A stretch of 43,811 bases of DNA, from the NCBI GenBank assembly GCA_964466455.1, contig CAYXNL010000015.1, positions 1 to 43,811 of the forward strand, read 5' to 3'. The stretch comes from S010-25 sp964466455 (GTDB lineage: Bacteria > Pseudomonadota > Gammaproteobacteria > SZUA-229). A model generated the notes under the pieces. That model was not told the origin of the DNA. It made no database searches and saw only the letters and a list, made by a program, of their open reading frames with translations. This document shows, in pieces, positions 32,828 through 41,109 of the stretch (within the stretch, counting starts at the first letter, position 1; each line of letters begins with the position of its first letter). The translations under genes and the position numbers were made by a program.

Positions 32828-34807
32828 TTAATCCGCTGATGATTCAATATAATCCCGCAGGAAATAATCCAGCGTCTCATCAATGGTCTGATCAAGCATA
32901 ATTTCTGGCTGCCAGTTCAGTATTTTGCGGGCATTGTCTATACTGGGACGGCGATGCTGTACATCCTGATAGCCATCACCGTAATAGGTACGGCTTTCTG
33001 TTTCGACCATGCCGGCAAACGGTGGAAACTGATCGCGCAGAGGATGTTTCTCGAATTTTTCGACCAGAATCTCGGCCATACGCTTAATACTGGCTTCATT
33101 TTCTGGATAACCGATATTAAATATCTGCCCATTCGCACAACCATTTTTGTTTTCAATAATCCGAAACAGGCATTCAACCCCTTCCGATACATCGGTAAAG
33201 CAGCGCTTCTGCTCGCCACCATCAATCAACTGTATGGGGGTTCCTTCCACCAGATTTAAAATAAGCTGGGTGATGGCGCGCGAGCTACCAATACGTGCTG
33301 AGTCCAGTGAATCCAGACGCGGACCAATCCAGTTAAACGGGCGGAACAGGGTAAACGGCAGGCCTTTTTTACCATAGGCCCAGATAACCCTGTCCATTAA
33401 CTGCTTGCTGGTAGAGTAAATCCAGCGCTGTTTTTCGATGGGTCCGGTAATCAGCGTGGAGGTATTCTCATCAAAGTTTTTATCGGTACACATACCGTAC
33501 ACTTCCGATGTGGACGGAAACAGAATACGGGTACCATATTTGGCACAATAACGGACAATGCGCAGGTTTTCTTCAAAGTCGAGTTCAAACACACGCAGCG
33601 GATTGCGTGTGTATTCAATCGGGGTGGCAATCGCAATTAAGGGTAATACCACGTCACACTTCTTAACGTGATATTCAATCCATTCGCGGTGGACGGTGAT
33701 ATCCCCCTCATGGAAATAAAAATTCGGTTCATGTAAAAAGCGTTCGATGGAACTGCTGGATAAATCCATCCCGTGAACTTCGTATCCACCGTCTTTAAGC
33801 AGGCGCTCAACCAGGAAGTTACCGATAAAACCATTCACCCCAAGGATAAGTACTTTTGTTTTTTTATCTCTGACGGTCTTTTCAAACTTCGGCCCCAGAC
33901 GCATCCCCTTAACCAGATTCAGATTTGCCGCCAGTTGTGTTCCCGAACTGAATACACCACCATCGCGCTGGCCGAAGCGTACCCGCAGTACCCCTTCACC
34001 ACAGGCGATATCCAGTGGTTCGACAGATAATACAGTACCGGGCTGGGCATCACTCTCCTGCGTCAGCGACTCCACTTCCCAGACGAGTATTTTACGCTGG
34101 CCAGCATAGGTAAAAGCACCGGGGTAGGGTCGGGTAACGGCTCGCACCAGGTTGTGTACACTAACCGCCGAACCGGACCAGTCGATAGCCCCATCCTCTG
34201 CACAGCGACCCCCGTAATAACTGGCCTGCGCTTCATCCTGCGGTGTCGCCCTCACGCCGCCATCTTTTATTTTCAGCAGACTCTCATCCAGTAGCGTACT
34301 GGCAGCCTCCACCTGTTTTTCCATAACGGTTTTAGCCGTATCGTCGCTTTCAATCACCACGGTTTCCTGGCCAACGATATCACCATTATCAATGCCAGTG
34401 GTCATCGCATGCAGGGTGACGCCCGTTTGTGTTTCACCATTGATAATGGCCCAGTTAGTTGGCACACGACCGCGATATTTTGGCAGTAACGAACCATGCA
34501 GGTTATAGCTGCCAGCCGTGGGGATATCCAGCAGCGCCGGTGACAGCAGATCACGATAATAGAAAGAAAACAGCAGCTCCGGCTTCATCTCACGAATTTT
34601 TTCCAGCCATAACGGATGGTTTATATCATCAGGGGTGTACACCGGAATATCATGATGCGCCGCTAACTCGGCAACCGAAGAAAACCAGATATTTTCATCT
34701 TTATCATCGGTATAGGTAAATACCGCTACGATGTCAAAACCGTTACGAATCAGCGCTTTTAGCCCTTCGCACCCCATATTATGATAAGCCGCTACAATTA
34801 CTCGCAT
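32828..34807 (-). CDS. arnA: Bifunctional UDP-Ara4N formyltransferase / UDP-glucuronate decarboxylase ArnA
   Basis: Two-domain enzyme at the start and middle of L-Ara4N synthesis. The N-terminal formyltransferase (1-~305) keeps the catalytic triad Asn102, His104 and Asp140 at the same numbers as E. coli ArnA, in YNLHGSLLPKYRG and TTGIDNGD. The C-terminal NAD-dependent decarboxylase (from ~315) has GVNGFIGNFL, the Ser434-Glu435 pair in PSTSEVYG, Tyr464 and Lys468 in YSTSK, and Arg residues near 620 (HRRPS). Length 659 equals the family norm. AGAGGA precedes the ATG. It is separated from arnC by an unusually long 160-base gap. Confidence 0.97.
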   Translation of the reverse strand: MRVIVAAYHNMGCEGLKALIRNGFDIVAVFTYTDDKDENIWFSSVAELAAHHDIPVYTPDDINHPLWLEKIREMKPELLFSFYYRDLLSPALLDIPTAGSYNLHGSLLPKYRGRVPTNWAIINGETQTGVTLHAMTTGIDNGDIVGQETVVIESDDTAKTVMEKQVEAASTLLDESLLKIKDGGVRATPQDEAQASYYGGRCAEDGAIDWSGSAVSVHNLVRAVTRPYPGAFTYAGQRKILVWEVESLTQESDAQPGTVLSVEPLDIACGEGVLRVRFGQRDGGVFSSGTQLAANLNLVKGMRLGPKFEKTVRDKKTKVLILGVNGFIGNFLVERLLKDGGYEVHGMDLSSSSIERFLHEPNFYFHEGDITVHREWIEYHVKKCDVVLPLIAIATPIEYTRNPLRVFELDFEENLRIVRYCAKYGTRILFPSTSEVYGMCTDKNFDENTSTLITGPIEKQRWIYSTSKQLMDRVIWAYGKKGLPFTLFRPFNWIGPRLDSLDSARIGSSRAITQLILNLVEGTPIQLIDGGEQKRCFTDVSEGVECLFRIIENKNGCANGQIFNIGYPENEASIKRMAEILVEKFEKHPLRDQFPPFAGMVETESRTYYGDGYQDVQHRRPSIDNARKILNWQPEIMLDQTIDETLDYFLRDYIESSAD

Positions 34808-34967
34808 GAAATCCTCTTAAAGATGGTTGATTAAAACAGTCCCGCCGGATACGGACAGGACATAAAATATAATAATATTCGTCCACGAAAAACATGAGGG
34901 GCGTAAGAACCTGGAAATCAGCTTACCGCACTGCTCCTTGCGCCCATCACATCGAAGGGTAAAGTGT

Positions 34968-35984
34968 TTATTCTGGCTTTCTCTGTTCAGATGATGACCC
35001 CGTTACACAGCCCACCACCTGGTGAATAAAATAGCGTGGCCGCGCCCGTACATCGTGATAAATTCGTCCAATATACTCGCCCAGTAGTCCCATTGCTAAT
35101 AATTGCACACCAATGAAAATAAACAGAATAGCAAACACGGTGAACACCCCTTCACCGGCCCAGTTTGCGCCGTACATAAGCCGCGTTATCAGCAGCACCA
35201 GACTAAAGGCAAACCCGGACACAGCCAGCAACCCTCCCAGCACACTTAATAAACGCAAAGGGAACGTGGTCATACTGGTAAGTAAATCAAACTGTAAATT
35301 GATCAGCTTCATCAGGCTGTATTTGGTTTCATCATTACTGCGATCGGCATGCGCCACTTTTACTTCACCGGGCCGACGCGCAAAGGTATTCGCCAGTACC
35401 GGAATAAAAGTACTACGCTCATGGCAGGACAGCATGGCATCAACAATACTACGATGATAGGCGCGTAACATACAGCCATAATCGGTCATCATTACCCCGG
35501 TGGCCTTTTGTACGGCTTTATTGATAACTTTTGAGGCACTGCGGCGGAAAAAGGTATCTTTCCGACTCTGACGCACACTGCCAACAACATCGTATCCCTG
35601 CATGGATTTTTCCAGTAGTTTGGGGATTTCCTCCGGCGGATTTTGCAGGTCGGCATCCAGTGTGATTACAACATCCCCTTTCGACTGTGCCAGTCCGGCC
35701 ATGACGGCCGCATGTTGTCCATAGTTACGATTCAGCAACACCCCAATGATTTTACCGCTGTTCGTTTCTGCTGCCTGGGTAATTAGTTCCGCTGAACGGT
35801 CTTTGCTGCCATCGTCTACCAGAATAAGTTCATAGGCACTGTCCAGCCCTTCCCCCACCGCAATACAGCGTTCTATTAGCGCCGGCAAATTCACTTCTTC
35901 GTTATAAACCGGTGCCACAATCGACACCAGTTTCACCTCAATTTGGGTATTGCGGGCAAATTCAGTTTTACAAAAATCAGTCAT
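34968..35984 (-). CDS. arnC: Undecaprenyl-phosphate Ara4FN transferase ArnC (GT2)
   Basis: Membrane-anchored GT2 glycosyltransferase that moves Ara4FN from UDP to undecaprenyl phosphate. It has the N-terminal VSIVAPVYNEEVNLPALIERC, the GT-A nucleotide site LVDDGSKDRS, and the DxD-type motif TLDADLQNPPEEIP. Two C-terminal transmembrane helices (VLGGLLAVSGFAFSLVLLI and FTVFAILFIFIGVQLLAMGL) are typical. A ~15-residue N-terminal lead precedes the conserved start of the fold. It lies 9 bases after arnB. Confidence 0.94.
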   Translation of the reverse strand: MTDFCKTEFARNTQIEVKLVSIVAPVYNEEVNLPALIERCIAVGEGLDSAYELILVDDGSKDRSAELITQAAETNSGKIIGVLLNRNYGQHAAVMAGLAQSKGDVVITLDADLQNPPEEIPKLLEKSMQGYDVVGSVRQSRKDTFFRRSASKVINKAVQKATGVMMTDYGCMLRAYHRSIVDAMLSCHERSTFIPVLANTFARRPGEVKVAHADRSNDETKYSLMKLINLQFDLLTSMTTFPLRLLSVLGGLLAVSGFAFSLVLLITRLMYGANWAGEGVFTVFAILFIFIGVQLLAMGLLGEYIGRIYHDVRARPRYFIHQVVGCVTGSSSEQRKPE

Positions 35985-35993
35985 AATAGTCAG

Positions 35994-37169
35994 TTATTTC
36001 GATGTCGCCGATAAAATATCACGAATAGCCGCGACCACGCGGCTTACGTCCTCCTGTGTCATATCCGGAAACAGAGGTAATGAACAGATACGCGCTGAAT
36101 TCCATGCGGTATTTTCCAGCGCCACAGTGTTGTCGCTATGGCTATCACGGTAATATTTTTCAGCATAATACTTCTGCTGATGCACGGCACGAAAATGCAG
36201 CCCACTACCGATATTTCGCGCTTTCAGTGCCGCCATAAAATCATCCCGGTTCAAACCCGCCCGGTCTATATCCAGCCGTATAATAAACAGATGCCAGCAA
36301 TGTAACATGGCATAATCCGGCAGCGTCAATGGTGTAATTGCCTCGATATCGGCCAGCGCCTCAAGGTAAGCCTGTGCCAGCTCGGTACGTTGCTGATTCA
36401 GCACCGCCAGCCGGTTTAACTGCCCCAGTCCCAGTACCGCATTCATATCCGGCAGATTATATTTATACCCCGGCGTTAACACTTCCGCCTGGGGCGCACG
36501 GCCATGTGTCTCACGGTCAAAAGCATCCACCCCCAGGCCGTGAAAACGTAACTGCCGAATTTTTTCCGCCAGTATTTTATTATCCGTACAAAACATGCCA
36601 CCTTCTCCGGTGGTAATATTTTTAATCGGATGGAAAGAAAAAATTGCCGTCCCCGATGCCCCTGTCGGGGTACCTTTGTACGCAGTGCCCATCGCATGAG
36701 CCGCATCTTCGACCAGCATAATATTATAACGTTCCGCCAGTTCCCGTAACGGGTCAAGATCCAGTGAGGCACCAGCATAATGCACCGGGACGATTAACTT
36801 TGTACGCTCGCTAATCAATGGCTCAATCAATGCTGCGGTAGTCATCAGCGTATCTTTATCCACATCAACAAACACTGACCTGGCACCACATAATTCAATC
36901 TGGTTCGGCATTGAAACCCAGGTCATGGAGGGGGTGATCACTTCATCACCCGGCCCGATACCCAGCGCCCTGAGTAGTAAATGCATCCCTGCGGTCGCCG
37001 AAGACAGCGCCACGGCATACGCCGCACCGGTTTGCTCACGCACAGCCTGCTCCAGCTCGGCATTTTTTGCCCCGGTCGTTATCCAGCCCGAACGCAATAC
37101 ATCACCGACAGCGGCAATTTCGTCGTCCAGAATAGACGGCCTGGATAAGGGGAGAAAGGAATTATTCAC
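35994..37169 (-). CDS. arnB: UDP-4-amino-4-deoxy-L-arabinose aminotransferase ArnB
   Basis: PLP-dependent aminotransferase of the DegT/DnrJ/EryC1 family that makes UDP-L-Ara4N from the 4-keto sugar. The PLP lysine is Lys183 in FSFHPIKNITTGEGGM. VEDAAHAMG and SGWITTGAKNAELE are further conserved blocks. At 391 residues it is slightly longer than the E. coli protein. It is the first canonical arn gene, 158 bases downstream of the DUF374 acyltransferase gene on the same strand. That gap may hold its own promoter, but no good PhoP or PmrA box was found by eye. Confidence 0.95.
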   Translation of the reverse strand: MNNSFLPLSRPSILDDEIAAVGDVLRSGWITTGAKNAELEQAVREQTGAAYAVALSSATAGMHLLLRALGIGPGDEVITPSMTWVSMPNQIELCGARSVFVDVDKDTLMTTAALIEPLISERTKLIVPVHYAGASLDLDPLRELAERYNIMLVEDAAHAMGTAYKGTPTGASGTAIFSFHPIKNITTGEGGMFCTDNKILAEKIRQLRFHGLGVDAFDRETHGRAPQAEVLTPGYKYNLPDMNAVLGLGQLNRLAVLNQQRTELAQAYLEALADIEAITPLTLPDYAMLHCWHLFIIRLDIDRAGLNRDDFMAALKARNIGSGLHFRAVHQQKYYAEKYYRDSHSDNTVALENTAWNSARICSLPLFPDMTQEDVSRVVAAIRDILSATSK

Positions 37170-37327
37170 GGGATTGCTGACAGAGAAAGTTAATATTGAT
37201 TGATAGGCTTGAACAGTAAAAAACGCTGATTTTACACTATCCAGGCTAGATCATGCATCATTTAGCGGGTAATGAAAGAATTTCTGTTCCAGATTAAACA
37301 CATAACCATTACCAAAACAGCCAATAC

Positions 37328-38071
37328 CTACACATATTTTGCTGCCTGCACCATCAGCTCATTCATCGCTGCTTCCATCTGACTCTGTAGCGGTGACCAA
37401 TCCTTAGCAGATTGCGTGGTCGCTACCTCTACCGGTGGACCAACGGCAATTACCACTCGTGTAAACGGTTTTGGCAAGATGAATTTATCCCACGAACCAA
37501 GGTGCCAGGCTTTTTTTGCGGCACAGGCAATCGGTAGCATGGGAGCACCAGTCATACGTGACAGCATGGCCGTACCGGGTTTAAAACTAAATATCGGGCC
37601 GGTGGGACCATCGGGTGTTGTGACTGGTGAAACCCCATCTCTGACAATGAGCTGATACATATCACGCAACGCCTGAGCACCGGTACGGGTGGACGAGCCG
37701 CGAATAACCCGCGCCCCTTTTGCCGCCACAATGTTTGCCGGAATCTCGCCATCCACCGAGGGGCTGATTAAAAAACCCACCTTCATTCCCTGTTTAATCT
37801 GTTGCAACATATACCAGCCACAGAACAGTTGCTGCTGATGCCAGTAGCAGGGAATAACCGGTTTACCGCCCGCCAGTACCTGATCCATATTTTCCTGCCC
37901 GATAATCTTTTTGCGGCAACTTGCCCAGAGCAGATTAACCACCGCCCACAGCAGTGGCTTAAGCAGGAGATGAGTAAAACGCCGCTTGCTGGTTTTTTGC
38001 TCCGGTTTACCGTTGTCGGCGGAAGGGCCTACTTCGGGCTGCCCCAGTTTTTTTTCGTACGGATTCTGCAT
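37328..38071 (-). CDS. DUF374/LPLAT-family acyltransferase
   Basis: Lysophospholipid-acyltransferase superfamily protein. A hydrophobic segment near residues 37-52 (LLLKPLLWAVVNLLWASC) anchors it, followed by CYWHQQQLF (the His motif), GFLISPSVDGE, GARVIRGSSTRTGAQALRDM, TPDGPTGPIFSFKPG and PMLPIACAAKKAW. These blocks define DUF374. Known DUF374 members include LpxJ, a lipid A secondary acyltransferase of Campylobacterota. The ATG at 38071 was chosen over a TTG at 38089, which has poor ribosome-site spacing. It lies between the phosphopantetheinyl transferase gene (27 bases) and arnB. Acyl donor and acceptor are unknown, with an envelope lipid most likely. Confidence 0.82.
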   Translation of the reverse strand: MQNPYEKKLGQPEVGPSADNGKPEQKTSKRRFTHLLLKPLLWAVVNLLWASCRKKIIGQENMDQVLAGGKPVIPCYWHQQQLFCGWYMLQQIKQGMKVGFLISPSVDGEIPANIVAAKGARVIRGSSTRTGAQALRDMYQLIVRDGVSPVTTPDGPTGPIFSFKPGTAMLSRMTGAPMLPIACAAKKAWHLGSWDKFILPKPFTRVVIAVGPPVEVATTQSAKDWSPLQSQMEAAMNELMVQAAKYV

Positions 38072-38098
38072 TATAAAAAAATGCTCCAAAACTCCCGG

Positions 38099-38782
38099 TT
38101 ATACCAGTTCATTCAGATAAAACTGCTTTATTTCCAGTTCGGCTGGTACTGCCGAACTAGCCAGTGTAATACAAAAAACCGGGTCCAGTGTTATCGTATT
38201 CAAATACCAGCGCTGGCTGTTCAGGACTGCCGTATTACCATCCACTGCTATATCTACCTCCCGCATACGCGACAGCCCGGTACAGTCGGCCGCCTTGACG
38301 ATGGCTTCTTTAATGGACCATAAGCGAAAAAAGATTTCCGGCTGCCGGGCAATCCGTGCCAGTTCCTCTGGCTGCATTACCGATTTAAAAGCCAGACTTT
38401 TTAATGGCCGGATTTTTTCCGCATCCAGCCCCAGTCTGGTCTGCAAACCCAATGCGACCATCACCAGATCAGCCGAATGCGTAATATTAAAATCCATACA
38501 ACCCCGTGCAGTGGACCAGTAGGGCTTACCGCTTTCAGGATAAACAATATCGGTCAGCGAGAAGCCACTTATACCACTTTCCTCAGCCGCTTTTTTTAAC
38601 AACCGCAACCCCAGTAGCGAATTGTCCTGATCGCTTTTATGATGCAGCCGCACAATAGCCGAACGTTTTTTCTCGTTCAATGCACCCAGCCAGCACTGGC
38701 GAATTGCTTCATCAATAGCCGAGCGATTCCTGCCGCCGCCACGCCGGGTGTAGTATAATCGTATTTTATTTTCCAGCGCCAT
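38099..38782 (-). CDS. Sfp-type 4'-phosphopantetheinyl transferase
   Basis: Transfers the 4'-phosphopantetheine arm of CoA to a carrier-protein serine. The typical motifs are present: ESGKPYW, FNITHSADLVMVAL, the metal-binding GLDAEKIRP and WSIKEAIVKAADCTGLSRM (WxxKEA). Length 227 fits the Sfp/HetI group, not the short AcpS type. It is divergent from a gene encoding an AMP-ligase with a C-terminal carrier domain, the obvious local substrate. It is the first gene of a minus-strand set continuing into the acyltransferase and arn genes. Confidence 0.92.
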   Translation of the reverse strand: MALENKIRLYYTRRGGGRNRSAIDEAIRQCWLGALNEKKRSAIVRLHHKSDQDNSLLGLRLLKKAAEESGISGFSLTDIVYPESGKPYWSTARGCMDFNITHSADLVMVALGLQTRLGLDAEKIRPLKSLAFKSVMQPEELARIARQPEIFFRLWSIKEAIVKAADCTGLSRMREVDIAVDGNTAVLNSQRWYLNTITLDPVFCITLASSAVPAELEIKQFYLNELV

Positions 38783-38889
38783 TGCCCTTTAAAAAACCCA
38801 TCGTACTCTAACATTCATCGTACCATTATGCCTGAAACCCACACATCAATCTGCCAACACAGCAGAAAACCCGCCGACTGATTGTGCCG

Positions 38890-38925
38890 TATCTTTCATG
38901 TTTGCATATTCAAGCATGAAAGATA
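38890..38925. promoter_or_regulatory. 11-bp inverted repeat in the divergent PPTase/AMP-ligase promoter region
   Basis: TATCTTTCATG and CATGAAAGATA are perfect inverted copies with a 14-base spacer. On the plus strand AAGCGGGCTATTTTTTC follows, so the RNA could form a terminator-like hairpin in the AMP-ligase leader. As no plus-strand gene lies upstream, an operator or leader attenuator is more likely than a simple terminator. Confidence 0.5.
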
Positions 38926-38993
38926 AAGCGGGCTATTTTTTCTATTTATGATCTTCTTACGCAGTATATATGATGGCAGTAACCGAACGCTAA

Positions 38994-39007
38994 GGCTAAA
39001 ATTAGCC
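38994..39007. promoter_or_regulatory. Second palindrome upstream of the AMP-ligase gene
   Basis: GGCTAAAATTAGCC is symmetric except for its central AA. It lies 28 bases before the AMP-ligase ATG. It may be a second regulator site or a leader hairpin. The rest of the 253-base divergent gap shows no other clear signal. Confidence 0.35.
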
Positions 39008-39035
39008 CTGACTACAATCTTAAAATAAAATAACC

Positions 39036-40985
39036 ATGACGATACTTACCTTAACGCAGGCGCTGGATGGCAACGCCAATAACGCCTTTCACATCAATTA
39101 CCTGCATAGCCAGAATGATGAAACCGAAATAAGCTTTGCCGAATTAAAACAGCGCGCACTGGGTATTTTGTACCACCTGCAACAACAGGGAATGGTGGCT
39201 GGAAACGAATGTATCCTGGTCAGTGACAATAATGAATTTTTTATCGATGCCTTCTGGGCATGTTTATATGGCGGCATTGTTCCGGTGCCAGTTGCACCAC
39301 CGAGCAACGATGCACACCGCTACAAGCTGCTACGTATTTTTAATCAGCTTGCTTCCCCCCATATTTATACCGAAGAAAAACTACTGGACAAATTACTCGC
39401 CTTTTGTGCCGACAAACAGCTTGATGATGAGGCAGAAAAACTCAGGCAGTGTTGTTTTCTTATCGATTCAGTAGACGATATTTCTCATGCTGGAACCATT
39501 CATCCGAGTCGGGAGGAGGATACGGCCTTTATCCAGTTTTCTTCCGGCTCCACCAGTGAACCAAAAGGGGTGGTGCTTAGCCATAAAAATATTCTTACCA
39601 ATATCAATGCCATTATTGAAGGTGCCGCACTGTCCCCGGCAGACCGGCTGTTTAGCTGGATGCCACTGACCCATGACATGGGAATGATCGGTTTTCATTT
39701 AACCCCCATTGTCGTAGGAATGAATCACATCATTATGGACACCACTACCTTTGTGCGCCGCCCGCTGTTGTGGCTGAATAGCGCCAGTGAGAAAAAAGCC
39801 ACTATATTAAGCTCCCCCAATTTTGGCTATAAACACTTTCTGAAGGCCTTTGAATCCAGAGGCATGGATAACATTGACCTGTCATCCGTACGGTTGATCT
39901 TTAATGGTGCCGAACCAATTTCCATTGATATCTGTAACCAGTTCCTTGGAGCCATGCACCCCTTCGGCTTGAAACAAACCGCTATATTCCCGGTATATGG
40001 ACTGGCGGAAGCCAGTCTTGCGGTAACCTTTCCTGCCCTCGAAAACCCAATCCAGACTCTGGCTGTCAAGCGTAATCAGCTTGGCGTTGGGGATCGCATG
40101 GAAGCCGGTAATGATCCGGCGCAAAATATAAATTTTGTTTTTGTGGGAAAACCTGTCCAGAGCTGTCACGTGCGTATTACCGATGATAACAATCAGGTGT
40201 TAGCTGACAGTCATGTTGGCCATATTCAGCTAAAAGGGGATAACGTAACCAGTGGCTATTACCGGGCTGCAGAAATCAACCGTCAGCTTATCACTGCTGA
40301 TGGCTGGCTGGATACTGGCGACCTGGGGGCCTTTGTCAACGGGCAGATGATTATTACCGGCAGGATAAAAGATATTATCTTTGTCAACGGGCAGAATTAT
40401 TATGCCCACGACCTGGAAAATATTCTCCACCACCTGGACGGGCTTGAACTGGGTAAGGTGGTGGTTGACGGCATTCGCCGGGCAGGCAGTAGCGATGATG
40501 AAGTGATTGTCTTTATTCTGTATCGGGGAGAGATCAGTGCTTTCCTGCCGCTGATGCAGAAAATCCGCGGGGCGATTAACCAGACGACCGGCGTTGAAGT
40601 GGCACAGGTTATACCGGTCAAACATATCCCGAAAACAACCAGTGGAAAAGTCCAGCGCCACCGGCTTGGCGAAGCCTGTTTAAATGGAGACTATAACGCC
40701 CTGATCGCTGAAATTAGTGCTGCCAGTCCGGTACAGCCAGCCACAGCGGAGTATGATGACCCCACACACGGCATTGAGGCTAAAATTAGTGAAATCTGCC
40801 ATCAGGTGATTACCGATAAAACCATCGGGCCGGATGACAACCTGTTTGAGATTGGTATCAGTTCCCTGGCGCTGGCTGAGATTCATGAACGGCTGGAAAA
40901 CGACTACCCCGGCAAAATCGACATCAGCGATCTGTTCGACCACCCGACTATCCACCAGCTTGCCACATTCCTGCAACAGAAATAA
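39036..40985 (+). CDS. Fatty-acyl-AMP-ligase-like protein fused to an acyl carrier domain
   Basis: An ANL-family adenylating enzyme (about 1-560) with a C-terminal carrier domain (about 575-649). The P-loop FSSGSTSEPKGVVLSH, the A-site WMPLTHDMGMIG and SSPNFGYKHFLKAF, then VYGLAEASLAVTFP, DTGDLG and GRIKDIIFVNGQNYYAHDLE, are typical of fatty-acyl-AMP ligases that load acyl chains onto carriers rather than CoA. The carrier motif is GISSLAL with Ser610 as the phosphopantetheine site (Ser replaces the usual Asp before it). No downstream synthase modules exist, so this is a stand-alone loader. The divergent Sfp-type gene and LPLAT acyltransferase are candidate partners. The true substrate is unknown. 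Confidence 0.88.
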   Translation: MTILTLTQALDGNANNAFHINYLHSQNDETEISFAELKQRALGILYHLQQQGMVAGNECILVSDNNEFFIDAFWACLYGGIVPVPVAPPSNDAHRYKLLRIFNQLASPHIYTEEKLLDKLLAFCADKQLDDEAEKLRQCCFLIDSVDDISHAGTIHPSREEDTAFIQFSSGSTSEPKGVVLSHKNILTNINAIIEGAALSPADRLFSWMPLTHDMGMIGFHLTPIVVGMNHIIMDTTTFVRRPLLWLNSASEKKATILSSPNFGYKHFLKAFESRGMDNIDLSSVRLIFNGAEPISIDICNQFLGAMHPFGLKQTAIFPVYGLAEASLAVTFPALENPIQTLAVKRNQLGVGDRMEAGNDPAQNINFVFVGKPVQSCHVRITDDNNQVLADSHVGHIQLKGDNVTSGYYRAAEINRQLITADGWLDTGDLGAFVNGQMIITGRIKDIIFVNGQNYYAHDLENILHHLDGLELGKVVVDGIRRAGSSDDEVIVFILYRGEISAFLPLMQKIRGAINQTTGVEVAQVIPVKHIPKTTSGKVQRHRLGEACLNGDYNALIAEISAASPVQPATAEYDDPTHGIEAKISEICHQVITDKTIGPDDNLFEIGISSLALAEIHERLENDYPGKIDISDLFDHPTIHQLATFLQQK

Positions 40986-41058
40986 TTGAGATGTATCAAT
41001 AAAAAGTGATATAAATCCACAGGATAGTGAGAAATAGTGCTAACAACTCGTCATTACG

Positions 41059-41082
41059 TTTATACTGTTTCCACTGTATAAA
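41059..41082. promoter_or_regulatory. Inverted repeat upstream of ppx
   Basis: TTTATAC and GTATAAA flank a 10-base spacer 27 bases before the ppx start. It contains two CTGT steps, but their 9-base period does not fit a PhoB box. It is a possible operator or leader hairpin. No terminator for the AMP-ligase gene is seen in this 124-base gap. Confidence 0.35.
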
Positions 41083-41109
41083 CCGACCTTTGGAACCAGG
41101 TAATTTACC

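Noticed and set aside
37170..37327. PhoP or PmrA box upstream of arnB
   Set aside because: TGGTTA and TGTTTA half-sites occur on the minus strand, but they are 8 bases apart instead of the required 11. No PmrA-type CTTAA pair was seen.
41061..41082. PhoB (Pho) box upstream of ppx
   Set aside because: Two CTGT steps are present with a 9-base period, not 11, and the flanking bases do not match.
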